Below, piece by piece: positions 13,386 through 24,903 of a stretch of 64,000 bases of DNA (its first letter is position 1; every line of letters starts with the position of its first letter). This stretch comes from Pipra filicauda (Eukaryota; Chordata; Aves; Passeriformes; Pipridae). The translations under genes and the position numbers were made by a program. Location: positions 260,095 through 324,094 of the forward strand of contig NW_024104617.1 in assembly GCF_003945595.2 (NCBI RefSeq), read 5' to 3'. The notes under the pieces are model-generated. The model did not search any database, was not told where the DNA came from, and saw only the letters and a list, made by a program, of their open reading frames with translations.

Positions 13386-16055
13386 AGACAGCTCCCAGCT
13401 CTCCCCTCTGTCTGCACCAAGCGCAGGTGATCGTGGGTGGAACAGGACAGTGCATTGCTCGCCCAGCTAAATACTGACCTCTCATACAGCCTGTAATAAT
13501 TTAGCACATAATTCCCAGTCAGCCTGTGAGAGACAAAGCTTAGTTTGCTGCACCTGAAGCACCATCCATGAAAGTCCAAGGCTTCACTCCCCCTCACAGG
13601 TCTGCACAAAGTGAGGGACCTGAAGCTGTGACTTGTCCCTCAAGGTCATGTTGTATTCCTTGTCCATTCGACTGATTGTGTCTGTCACGTCACCATCTCA
13701 GTCCCACAGCAACTGCGTGTGGACAGATCCCAACCAGTCTGGGTGGAGACTTCCACATGTGCAAGGCAACTAATAACTTGCAAGTAGAAGTCCTAAAACT
13801 CCTGCTTGGACACTTGCTTGCCTCCAAGGCACAGCTGAAGCAGCAGAGGCTGCACCTTGTCTTACCAGACCCCTTGAAAATGCCAGGATTTGAGCTGCTT
13901 ACTGGCAATCTCTTTTCCTTCCTTTATCCCTGCTGAAACCTAGCTGTGATTAATATTCACATTTTCTGCTGCATTTTCTCTTAGCAGTACTAACAGATTG
14001 CTCAAAAGCCTTCAAGGCTTTATTGCATTTGCTGGCCAATACAAAACCTGGATGAAATTAAAGCCTGACTGAAAGCCATAGCACATCATCCTCTAAAATC
14101 CTAGAGCTTCATGACATAGTAATGAGCTGCTTTGGAATATTCATCCTGACGTTTTACATTGCAAAACAGACAGGGTAACATCCCACTTAGGTGAGACAGA
14201 AGGTGATAGGATCACTCATGCAAGGCTGAAACAGAACCTCCTCCTCTACCACATGCACTCCCATATATATTCTTGTCTCCCATGATAGTGGAGGTCTCAG
14301 AAACCATTAATGAATAATAGCAACCCAGTCTGCCTTTCCCTACAGAGCCTTCCAAAATGAGAGATCTGGGGAACTACGTGGATGCTTTCATCATCCCAGT
14401 GCTCTGTATATGGTGGCCTCCCCAGACCATGAGATAACAAGTTACCAGTGTGCAACTGAGCTATCCCAGGTGATGCCCAAGGCATCAAAGTGCAGTTAGT
14501 GATAGCAGCAGAGCTGGGGTGCTACCCAAGATTGGAATTTTGTTTATAAAATGGTTTCTCTTGAGAGGAAAACAAGGTAAACCCCAAACATTTTGGGAAG
14601 CTAGTGCAGTAATGTCAGTTAATAATAATTCTGAAAGGGGGTTTTGTGAATTTTTGTTTCAAGTTGCCTCAAAGTTTATGGTATAAGAAGTCCTTTCTAA
14701 ACTACCTCATCACACCACAGGATGTTCATCTGAGCCCACATCATTTACTTTGCTGAGCATCTATCATGTAATACTGAGGTAAATACCAAGAAATGTTTCA
14801 GTATTGCCCCTACCTCTGAGAACAGGCATTAGGAGGCAACCAACCTTGTGCTTGGGATGAAAGAAGAGTAGAAAGGAGGGCTTCAGTGCTGCTTTTCCTC
14901 AGCTGCTCTCTCAAAGCTCAGGGAAAGCATCCCATCTACACTTGGGGCCATGCAAGGATTAGCTTTGTGATAGTACAGGCAGTATCCTTACATGCCCCCT
15001 ATAATGTTCAGGAACTGATGCTTAAAATAAAGGAGAGTCATTCTAATGGGCACAGGTTACCTTAGACGTGAGCCATGAGGGCCTTTTTTGGGACATTGCA
15101 CTTATAATGCCATCAAATGCCTCAGACACTGCCTGAAGAGTACACAAAGGTCTTGTTACTGCGTCTCTCACAGCACACATGCTTGCTTTATATTTGTTCT
15201 CCTGACAGCTGGGATCTCAGTTCTCCAAATGACAGTTTCTTGAATTCACTCAAATGAAATGGTCAGTATTGTATAAGTCTGATCTGGCTTGCAATACCAT
15301 CCTATTAACATGAATCCCTAAACAGACTTTCTTTGGCAGCCCAATCATTTAGTGTTTACTCCAGAGTGGCCGTGGTGTTAAACATGTGACAACAACAAGT
15401 GAAAAAACTGAAGCAGAACTTAATACCCTTAGAAAAGATCCCACAAACAAAGTTAATTTTGTGTCTGTCCTGCTGTATCTACAAGAGTGTAATGTTCAGA
15501 AAACATGAAAGATAGCTTAGCACCCTGACTGGCATGGAGAGCTGGGCAATGAGGCTCTTTCTCTGGTTAATCCCTTTGTGGGAACATGGCCCAAAACTCT
15601 CATACTTTAAAGAAAAGGTCCACAAGCTCTGACATGCAACAGATATTTGAATTTTCCACTGACATAGCTATGCAACTTGTGTCTTAGTTTACTGAATAAA
15701 ATTAAAAAGTGGAAAGGCAAGGCCTGTATGCATACATTCTAAGAAAAGCCTTTTTTCTCTGTTTCCCCCCTCACTGAACGTCTTTTTCACAGTGGACAAG
15801 ACTGGCAGAGTTTGGGATCCAGCCACGAGGAACTCAGTCCAGTAGCCTGTTTGTTAGGTGGAAGAATCGGGTCATTCAGCATGGCTCTTGCTGATGCCAT
15901 TAAAATGGATTTATATTAACACAGTTGTGCAGTGAGCACAAAGTTTCTAAGGGAAAAGGTCTACTTCAGTTGCCCTGCTAGTGTGTTTGCATGCACCTGC
16001 CAAATAAACAACGTCTCCTGCTGGGTGATTGGAAACAAGTGTAAGAAATTCTGAG

Positions 16056-16086
16056 TATAGGATGCTAATCCTATAGGATGCTAATC
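16056..16086. repeat. Short tandem duplication
   Basis: The unit 'ctataggatgctaatc' occurs in full once and almost in full immediately before it, a head-to-tail duplication of about 15-16 bases. No function is evident. Confidence 0.85.
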
Positions 16087-17203
16087 TCATCTCTGCTCTA
16101 CAAAGACTTCTCTGACCACCAGATCTGACAGGCTTACACAGCAAAGCCTGTGGGTTGGCAGTGAGAGTTGGGTGCGCGGCCACCCTGAGATCCTGCCTGG
16201 AGCTGGGTTGAGGATGAGAAACTCCTGGAGCTCATGCCCTGCCCACCTGCCTTCTCACACAGAGTCCTGACCTGCACAAAACTTCCAGGCAGTAAGAGAT
16301 GTGCTATAGAGGGGTATCACAGCCATGGAGAGACGGAAATCCAGGGCACAGACTTAGCAAATAGTCCCAGGGCCCCGTGGGAGAGTCAGCATCACTCCTG
16401 CTGCAGCCACACACAGCTGTGCATGGCTGACACTGATGGTGAAAGTTCAGTGTGCCCCTCACAGCAGCAGTTACGGTGGAGAGGTGCTTGCTGCAAGTGA
16501 GGGCTGTCTCCACAGCAGTCAAGGAGACTATGCCAAATCCACCAAACTGCCTACAAAGCTGTGAAGTGGACATGCACCAAGTGGCAAAAGCATCATGATT
16601 GCGGTTCATGTTTTCTTTTTCTCTCTCCCTCCCACCAAAGAAACCTCCTAAGTTTTGTTCAGAGGTAAATGTAAACCTGAGGGTCAGCAGGAGTCAGCTT
16701 TTGGCTTTTGACACCAAGTCCAAGCCAAGCCCTACAATGGACGCACAGTAGTCATCGCTACCCTTTTCTAATACACAGCATTGCAGAGAAATACCCTTCT
16801 TGCTGTGCCTAGACAAGTTTATAGTAACACTAGGTATTAAGGTTAAAAAAAAAAAAGAAGGGGACCAGTACTTGTTAATAAGCTGGAAACAAAAGTCATG
16901 CCCTGAAAACTCTAAGCTAACTCCCTTTCGTTTTGAGGGGTTCACAGTGGTTTACTGTGCATGCTGTGATGAACCTCTGCAACTAGGTAGAAGTTATCCA
17001 TATTTTACAATTAGTATATGAGCTCAAGTGCAGCAGAGCATGGCAAACAAACCTTAATAGCATGGCTTTATTGTATTTGGTGTCCAAATTTCTTTTCTTG
17101 CACTCAGTTCTGTCCCAGTCCATTGGGTGGGGACTGATCAAATTTGACATGTTCACTTGCTTGAAGGAAGAATGGTTATAGAAAAATTTTTTAGAAGTCT
17201 TTT

Positions 17204-18070
17204 CTATGAAAAGGGACAGTGTGGCTTTCTGTCTTCCCAGTCTCTTTTGGTTACTTTTGTACTTCCATTGCCATCTGCATCCCTGATGCTCCTTATCCAT
17301 GGGTTTAAGCTAATCCCTTGATACCAGAGGAAAGGAAAACTACATGTACTCCCTGCCCACTCCCTTAAAACACAGAGTAGAAAATTGCCTGAGGCTGGTA
17401 TGAATATTAAACCGAAAAGCTTCTGGATAGCTCTCCTTGAAGAGGAGTACAGACTTCTGCTGCTCCTTTTGTGCACAAGGCAGATACTACAGTTCATGAA
17501 GATCAGTGGGGCCGAGGGGCAGAGCAGAGAAATATTAAATAAAACCAAGACCCCCACAACAACCACAAACAGGACTTGCACTACAGGCAGAGAAGATAGA
17601 ACAAAACCATTACCAACAGTACAACCTTGCAGCCCCATGCTACAACCTCTGGGCAGATACAGTCTACCAGTACATGCCTCAGCACTACATGATCCAGCTG
17701 AGCATGCCCTTCCCAGGTGGATGGATAAAAGAAAAATGGGAGAGGCTTGAGGAAGGCAGGACCTGAAATCTGTGTGTGGTCCATTGACGAGTGAAGTGCA
17801 GCTGCTGGTCTGCCCTTCGTCCCCTTCACTAAACAGGGGAATGGGAGAACTAGATGATAGATACTCAGAACTTAAATACGCCTGATATATCCCAGGAGTA
17901 CTGTTCAAATCACCAAATGATAGGAAGATACCATGAAGGAGGGACATATTGAAGGTCACTTCTTTTGATTTGGCCAGTGCACAAGGAAGAATGCAGGAGC
18001 CATAAAACCAGAAGAAAAGCAGAACAAAAGGCACTATGACTCTGTCCCACCACTTGTGTAGCAATGCCAT
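17204..18070 (-). other. Unrecognised 288-codon open frame, coding status unproven
   Basis: An ATG-to-stop frame with G at -3 and G at +4 of the start. The predicted N-terminus has two basic residues before a long hydrophobic run (about residues 10-32), resembling a signal anchor. A second hydrophobic stretch rich in Val/Leu lies near residues 165-186. I recognise no family. Against coding: the opposite strand is also open for 121 codons in the same place, which suggests a local shortage of stop-rich AT triplets, and no TATA-like or splice context was identified. Treat as a hypothesis only. Confidence 0.15.
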
Positions 18071-18345
18071 TGCAGCAAAGCTTGAAGCTCACACGTATTC
18101 TCACACCTATCTTTTCACTAGCACTAGGATCAGGTACTTTCAGGGCACAGAGGGCAAAACACACCAGCCAGCAAGATCTCCTCACACCTTCTCTGGTGCT
18201 CGTGGTCCCAGGTTCCACCACATCAATTCTGGATATTCCTAGCTGCAAATCTTCACTCTTCAAGGATGGGAAACATGAAGGTTTGGAAGCTGGTCTGTCA
18301 ATGGCTGACACAGGAAAACAGCATTCATTCTCCACTGCAAACTAA

Positions 18346-18430
18346 CTTTCTTGCTTTCTTTCTTTTTCTTTCTTTCTTTTTTTCTTCCTTCCTTCTGTCC
18401 TTCCTTCCTTGTCTGTCTTCCTGTCTTTCT
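18346..18430 (+). repeat. T/C polypyrimidine tract
   Basis: About 85 bases, almost all T and C, in CTTT, CCTT and CTGT-like units. It is a shorter relative of the tracts at 4457-4727 and 19021-19303, in the same orientation. Confidence 0.9.
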
Positions 18431-19020
18431 ACAACTCCAGCCTTCCAGCTCTCAAGGTCCTACCACTCATTTACCACTGTCAGCTCACAGAGTTAGCAAT
18501 AGGTTCCTCCAAAATAATGATCACTCACTGACAGCCCCAGTGGGATGGCGTTGCTACTCCAGAGCTCTCTTTTTTTGAATCTTACTGCTTTTTTCACAGA
18601 CTTCAAAGTGGCTGATAATACTGAAGCCAGGGGGTTTGGGAATTTTTTTAGGAATATTTCAGAAGAACCTTCTTGCAGCTCAGAGCTCTTCCAGTGTTCC
18701 AGCTCTCCCTGAGATCAGAAATAAGGCCACAACTACACAAAAGCACAGCTAGTAACCTTTAGCTGCTATTGGGAGCTACAGAAATAGCCTGTGGGTGTAA
18801 GGAAGAGTTTGTTCAGCATTTCACCCTTTTAAACCTTTTTATAGGAGAAGAGCCAGATGCTGCTTCCATATTCAACACTCAGTCTCCCCAAAGTGATCAT
18901 ATGGTTCTTGTCCTCGAGTGAACGGTGTGTTTTTGCTTCCATAACCCTGCTTGGCAGGCTACCACATGCATTTTTTATTTTCTGCATGACAAAGTGCTTT
19001 TCAGTTCAAACTTCTTCCAT

Positions 19021-19101
19021 TCTTTCTTTCCTCCTTGCTTTCTTTCTCTCTCATTCTCTTTCTATTTATCTCTTTCTTTTTTCTTTCTTTCTTTTTCTTT
19101 T

Positions 19102-19159
<58 letters not shown>

Positions 19160-19186
19160 TTCCTTCCTTTCTTTCTTTCTTTCTTC

Positions 19187-19227
<41 letters not shown>

Positions 19228-19303
19228 TTTCTTCCTTTCTTCCTTTCTTCCTTTCTTTCCTTTCTTTCCTTTCTTTCCTTTCTTTCTGTTTCTTTCCCTT
19301 ATA
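19021..19303 (+). repeat. (CTTT)n/(CCTT)n polypyrimidine microsatellite
   Basis: About 280 bases of T and C, beginning as CTTT units and grading into TTCC-containing units in the second half, with higher-order alternation of CTTCCTTT. All three forward frames are open only because TTT/CTT/TTC triplets contain no stops. The resulting Phe/Leu/Ser strings are not genes. Confidence 0.95.
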
Positions 19304-19843
19304 TTTATATATTCCCTTATATCTAACTCACCTTTGTGAGGTTGAAGGCAGTAACCAGGGCTCAGGTGATCTTTTCTCTTAATGACTGAAGAGTTTTTAA
19401 ACTCTAAAGGGTGCCTTGATTAGTTGGTAGCTCTTTTTCAAAGCAGACTAAATTTGAATTTCTATTGAGATGATGCAGTAAGTAATCTTCCTTCCTGACC
19501 AGGGAGGCAAAGCACCCAAGCAGGGAGCAGTCTGCCAGTGATTCCGTGTTGGGAATTGCGGTTTCTGTGTCTATAACCTGGCTGGTCTGGGCAGAGGTGG
19601 CTCGGCTTGGCAGGGTCCCATCTGGCCAGGGCAGCAGGGATGGCCCCGACTTCAAGGAGGGCTTCATCTGCCAGGCAGAGAGAGCCGGGGCTGGTGTCGG
19701 CACCTTGCCCAGAGGCTGTGTGGCTCTGAGCACACCTGCGCTCCTTGCTGGCGAGCAGCTGTCAGTGCCCCCTACACACGTGCCAAGGAAAGAGGAAGGG
19801 GCTGCTCGTTGTTTCGTTGGATGGGGTAAGATATTTGCTGATC

Positions 19844-19887
19844 TTTTTCCCATATATTTTTCCCATATTTTTTCCCATATATTTTTC
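19844..19887. repeat. Three-copy tandem repeat, unit about TTTTTCCCATATA
   Basis: Three near-identical copies of a 13-15 base unit. A related 'ttcccttatat' doublet sits at about 19293-19323, just after the T/C tract, so the unit may have grown from the same low-complexity region. Confidence 0.85.
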
Positions 19888-20560
19888 TTTACACACCAGA
19901 AGCAAATGCTTTTTTTCTCAGGGCCCTTTAAATTTATTTTCTTTTAATTAAAACTCATAGCTACGGTTGGAAGCAGACATAGGGAAATGGAATAGAGTGA
20001 ACCCAGCAAAAGGAAATGGTGACTGAAGTGTCCACTCGTGTTCCCTTTGTTTAACAGAGACACTGTTAAAAATTATTCGGTTTTATTTAAAAGTTTGAAT
20101 AATCATTAGAAGAGTGTCTGGAGCCTGGGGCTGAAGTCCTCACCCAGAGAGTGCGGCAACAACCCAGCCAGAGATGCTCCTCTCACCTGCTCTAATATGC
20201 TCTTTCATCCTCTCCCAAATGCAATTCAGGAGAGAAGTGCATCAAGACAGCTCTCCTCTTCCCTCTCTCCCTTGCTCTTTGACCCTAAAACTCCAGTGGT
20301 GAAGATATTTGCTTACTCAGAAGCAGAGGAAAGAGGATTAACCCCCATCTTTCAAAAGGAAGATTTTATCTGCCTGCCTCCATTTGCCAGTGCTACTTGG
20401 GAATCAGTATAAGTCCCCTCCCCTCTATATGTCTAAAATGCCCAAATCAGGTTGCTTTCATAAATCCTACATTCATTTTTTAAGTCACCGAACAAATTAA
20501 TTAAATTACAGCCCTGTTCATGAACACTTTTAGATCATCTGGAAACAGAGGTTTCAGTGA

Positions 20561-20604
20561 ATAAATAAATAAATCCATGTTAAAAACAAACAAACAAACA
20601 AACA
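20561..20604. repeat. (AATA)n then (AAAC)n short simple repeat
   Basis: Three to four AATA units, a short spacer, then about five AAAC units. It resembles the A-rich simple repeats common in non-coding vertebrate DNA. Confidence 0.85.
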
Positions 20605-22812
20605 GGAAGTGCAATTCCAGACTCTCCCTCACTTTCCAAAAAGCCTGGGTTTCTTACTGTGCCATCTCCTTCTGCTGGCCAGCTCCCCAGGACCCCAGAA
20701 GCAGCACCGACTCTGCCAGGCCCAGTAGCCCTAGGTTATCCCAGGAACCCAGGGAATAACACAACATTGTTGAGGCCTCTGGATAAGTTTCACTCTTCCT
20801 AGGAGCTGGAAAGGTGTGCTGAACATTCACCATCCATTTCCTATTTTACTAGACCCTTAGGGTGGGATTCATTCCATCAGACTTGGAGGGCTACCATATT
20901 TGGGCAACTTATTTAGGCTTCCTTTATACAGGCAGGGGAAAGAAATGCGCCCTTCTTGTGACCAGGCCTTCAAAAGACACCATCCTTCACAGAAAGGCTC
21001 ATGTGGGCTGTATTGATGGTGGCACAGAAATACCCATCTCTTTCCACTGAATCAAACGGGAGCCTGTAACTTTTCCAAATGCAGACACCACCTTTTGAGA
21101 TGCTTTACACTTGAGAAAAATTAGATGAATGCTATTTTCAGAGACAGAGCATTTTATGACCCAGTTGCCTGGGTGGGTGTCTACATGCCTTGAATAGTTC
21201 TGTGGTCTCTGCAACAGTGTCTGGACGCCGAGATGCTTTCCCCAATAGCAACTGAAGCACAGCAGTGGTTCCCTGTTCCCAGTGATGTTGTAAAAGGACT
21301 TACTGATGTCAAAATACTCTTTAATGAGGCTGAGAACCATCTCCACCACTCTGCAGCTCTGTGAGGCTACAGCATTGCACAACAGAGATACTACTTCCTT
21401 TTTTATTTTCTTTTAATTAATGCAAAAAGAAGAGAAAGAGAGAGACAGAGAGAGGGAGCAAGGTGAGGCTCAGACACCCCGTGTGTTTCCCAGAGGAGAA
21501 AGCAGTCCTTGACCCTCTGCCAGACCAGCAACACAGAACAAACTGATGCTCCAGAAAGGCTGGAATTGAGGTTTTTGACCCTGACAAAAGCATGTGTCAT
21601 AGGAAGAAAAACACTGCAGAGATCTACAATGGGATACCACACACAGATCTATCAGCCAACAAAAAACTAGAAACAACCTTTCATGGCTACTTTTCTTGTG
21701 AAATGTAAAAAAAAGACATAAAAATTATGTCACTGACTTGAGCTTGGAAAGAAGTACAAATAAAAATTACATTCTTAATCTACTTCTGATAATTCCGCTC
21801 TGTCCTGTTCAAGTGAAAATGATACAAATAATGTAATCTTGGCTAGTGTCACTTTAATCCATTGGAATTTATACTATACCTTCTTTTTTTCCAAATAACA
21901 GTTTATTGAAATTTGTGCAGACAAGGCTGTCCTCCAGCAGTGGTCTTGTATTTTGGTTTTGTCTTTTGTTTAAACTCCATGTAGATGATAATATACAGAT
22001 ATTTACAAACACATACAGAGAGAGGTACTGGCAGAGAGCAATCTCTTTATGAAGCTGAGATATCCTTAGACAGCTTTCATTAAAAATATGCATGTGCTTC
22101 TGTATGTAGAAAGGGTTTTAAAATTAAGAGATAGATATCTAGTGAACATAGTATCTTCTGCAGCAGGATTTACACTATGCCTGTTTTTGAGGATTATTTG
22201 GGAGTTATTTCCCTGTAGCAAATCTGTACCAAGCCTGGCATAATACTGAGACAAGATCAAATAGTGAAGATTGCTTGTGAGAGCTCACTTTTTTCCTTCC
22301 TTATATATTACAATCATTTTAATTTGGGGTGGACTGCCTTTTTTGGAATAAATTGACACAGCGCTGCTGCAACAAGGTAGACACAAGAACCTTTTCCTAT
22401 AAAGTCTCATATCAAGATGGTATTTAGAAAAGCCTTGCAACCAGCAGAAAAGAGTGAGATTTTTTCTGCACGCAGCATTCATAAAGAACCACAACAGTCA
22501 AAGGCCAAATCCTGCCCCTTTCTACTTGGCTTGGTGTTTTTATCTTGTAACTTTATTTGGGAAATGGAAATATAAGAGGAAATGGAGATATGATGGGCAG
22601 ACTCTTTATATGATGGATTTTAAGCCTCAAACTGAAGTAAAACCTTGGATCTTGTATATTTAAGTAGCATTTGAAGGTGGTCCTTAAGCTCCTAAGCCTT
22701 TTACATGTTTTTGACAGAGATACTCAAGAATGTAACAAAACCACATTATTTTCCCCATAAACCTTACTTCAAAAAAAGGAGCAAAAAATATGCTCGTTGT
22801 TTTACTTAGCTT

Positions 22813-22818
22813 TTTATT
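22813..22818 (-). terminator. ARHGAP6: Polyadenylation signal AATAAA of ARHGAP6
   Basis: The plus strand TTTATT reads AATAAA on the minus strand. It is followed 13 bases later by a CA dinucleotide (about 22800-22799) suitable for cleavage. Two U-rich runs follow (six T near 22788-22783 and seven T near 22779-22772), which match the usual downstream element. This is the first well-formed site found past the stop codon. Confidence 0.65.
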
Positions 22819-22971
22819 CCATCATTATGGCACAAGATAGAACTTAAAGACAACATTACTGTATATGTCTTCAACTTCATTAAAATTAAGACTAATATGT
22901 TTTATAAAATTCTTTTATATGATACATTTTCCCTTATCGAGTGTTAATAAGGATTTTCTCACTGCGGCACA

Positions 22972-22985
22972 TTGCCACCTGCTGG
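22972..22985 (-). promoter_or_regulatory. Candidate CTCF binding motif in the 3' UTR
   Basis: On the minus strand the bases read CCAGCAGGTGGCAA. The first 13 fit the classical CTCF core CCASYAGRKGGCR exactly. It sits about 170 bases upstream of the predicted poly(A) signal. Only the motif is visible; occupancy is inferred. Confidence 0.45.
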
Positions 22986-23680
22986 TCACAAACCGTTCTG
23001 CAACTTAAAAACACCACAACGTGTATAAAACAGCAACATTAACAACGCAACATATAGGTACTGAGGAAGTATTACTGACCCAGACTTTGGCACAATATTT
23101 ATAGAAACGCAGTTGTGAGCTTCTCCAAACCACACATTCATTTCTGAAACTCTGCTTGACTCCCTTTCGTACGTCTGCCTGCATTTTTTCCCTTCTCTAA
23201 CTTTCTTAATGCTGGAGCTTTGTTATTTCAAAGGAAAAGCCATATTCCTTCTCAGTTGTTACGCATCTGAATTTATGGGGTTTGGTTTTCTAAAATTTGG
23301 ATTCCAGTTTATTGTTTTAGAACAATACATAACATCATACATGTATAAATATATATATTATATCCTGTATATATAACATTGGGTTTCCTTTAGAATGGGA
23401 GGGCAGACCTTTGCACTACATCCTTAGTTGGTTTAGGCATGATGTTGCTCTTAGCTGATTCTCTGAGTTGCTTCCTACCAGAATCTAAAAAAATACTTTT
23501 ACAATCTTGTACCGAATTTTAAATTTTTTTGAAAACATATTTATAAGAAAAAAATATTTGGTATTTTCCCCTCTAAGTTCACTACTACCCTTATAAAATA
23601 TATGGCTTTTCATGTTCCACTCTATTTTAGTGTTTTTCAATAGGCAGTGAAAAGAAGGACAACTTTCCCCTTTAACAGCT

Positions 23681-23685
<5 letters not shown>

Positions 23686-23711
<26 letters not shown>

Positions 23712-23712
23712 A
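23686..23712. repeat. (TA)n dinucleotide repeat in the 3' UTR
   Basis: About 13 uninterrupted TA units after a T-run. It lies inside the predicted ARHGAP6 3' UTR and is likely length-polymorphic. Confidence 0.95.
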
Positions 23713-24196
23713 GCACAGAAACCAGCTTGTGCACTTTCTATAGAATTCCAATGCATATCACGGTAATGTAAGTGCAGTGATTTTAAAAAAAAAGCAGTCA
23801 TGATTGATTGACATCTGTATATGAAAACATAATATATGATTATCATACAATACCCATTACAGAATATACAATCATCAAAACTGCAGATATATAAATACAT
23901 TTTTAGCAACATCAAAGCAACAGTTTTATCTTATACACAGCATATGCACACAGTTATTACACTAAAATTTTCATCTTGGTTTTTTTTTCAAAAGTTTGCT
24001 GAAAAACAGGAACATACTGTATTTGTAAAGTAACTGCTTGACAGTGCTGTTACAAAATTAAAGTGAACAAAGTTTTAAAAAAGTATATGCGATTCAGTTG
24101 ATATAAAACAAACAAGCCCTCCCTGTTTTCCAATGTCACCGCTGTTTTCCTATGAAACGGAGGCACAGGTATGAGTGGCAGCTCTGCAGAGTCAGA

Positions 24197-24903
24197 TCAT
24201 ACAAGGGTTTCTGGGAGAGCATCAGGGTTATCGGCTGATAAGAGCTCCCAAATTTGCCACCTCTCCCTTTGCCACTCATTCCAGTCCGCCTCTGAAACAC
24301 TTTTACTGTTCTGACTGTGAGGTGCTGTGGAACAGGTGTGACCCGCTTGTGTGTGCGGGGCCGGCCGCTCCTGCCTGGAGGTGGCCTGGTCAGGGGCTCT
24401 GGCTGGTGGCCCTCCAGCTGCTCTCGGCCCTGAACCTTTTTCTGGGCGTTGAAGTCTCCACAAAGAGTGCAACGTTGAAGAAACACTTGACTGCTGTGAC
24501 GAAGCAGGGCTTGGTTTTGCTGGGCCTGGGTAGGGGGGCGGTGGGCGCTCTTTTCTGTAGGAGGGCTTGGCTGTGCTTTGCAAACAACCCGCGTTCGAGT
24601 CACGCTCACTGAGGTCCTCCACACTGCTTAAAGTCAAGTGCTGCTCCGACTTTGAGTGTGACAGGTCTGAACTCCTGCTGCCAACTTCAATTTGTGCGTT
24701 ACTGCACACGCGGGACACCATGGGATGGAGCTGACACTCGGGAATGGCAGCTGTCGTTTGGCTCCTTCGCATGACCTGCCTGCCGCTGTCCAATTCTGAG
24801 GAGCTGCCCTGCCACCGAGGAGAATACATGGTGAGGTTCCCCTGGGAAAGAGAGCACTGTCCGGGTCGCAGCAAGGTGCTTTCATAAATATTGCTGTAAG
24901 AAC
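24197..24903 (-). CDS. ARHGAP6: ARHGAP6 last coding exon: proline-rich tail and C-terminus
   Basis: 707 coding bases from the acceptor (cccccag, AG at 24905-24904) to TGA at 24199-24197. Completes the split Gly, then 234 residues. Seen in order: [20 protein letters not shown], a Ser-rich stretch, [18 protein letters not shown], the proline cluster [16 protein letters not shown] (SH3-ligand-like), a variable Pro/Gly/Arg-rich stretch, and the tryptophan-rich end [15 protein letters not shown] followed by [11 protein letters not shown]. The extreme C-terminus ETLV fits a class I PDZ ligand. Other long frames across this exon on both strands are shadows. Confidence 0.96.

Larger units (their letters stand above)
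13386..18345. other. Intergenic DNA with one long unexplained open frame
   Basis: No recognised gene. Holds a 16-base tandem duplication (16056-16086) and a 288-codon open frame on the minus strand (18070-17204), both listed separately. The remainder looks like unique non-coding sequence. Confidence 0.55.
19304..22794. other. Intergenic DNA between the T/C tract and the ARHGAP6 3' end
   Basis: A GC-richer block near 19560-19810 has long open frames on both strands (133 and 149 codons) but no recognisable protein. Simple repeats at 19844-19887 and 20561-20604 are listed separately. No gene was recognised. The part just below 22795 lies immediately past the predicted ARHGAP6 cleavage site. Confidence 0.55.
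22795..24196 (-). other. ARHGAP6: ARHGAP6 3' UTR (predicted extent)
   Basis: Runs from the base after the TGA stop to the predicted cleavage site past the AATAAA at 22818-22813, about 1.4 kb. It is AT-rich, carries a pure TA dinucleotide run at 23686-23712, and contains a near-consensus CTCF core at 22985-22972. The extent is inferred from the poly(A) signal. Other AATAAA hexamers exist further downstream (for example 22557-22552 and near 21907), so a longer isoform is possible. Confidence 0.7.

Noticed and set aside
18857..19382. Three overlapping frames (115-160 codons) of Phe/Leu/Ser
   Set aside because: All three forward frames are open only because the T/C tract cannot form a stop codon.
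1..22794. Expected HCCS gene on the far side of ARHGAP6
   Set aside because: No conserved holocytochrome c synthase segment was found on either strand.
24175..24612. 145-codon plus-strand frame
   Set aside because: Antisense shadow of the GC-rich last exon of ARHGAP6; no independent support.
24136..24885. Other minus-strand frames (162 and 83 codons) overlapping the last ARHGAP6 exon
   Set aside because: Out of frame with the spliced protein; the frame ending in DALPETLV is the one that joins exon I.
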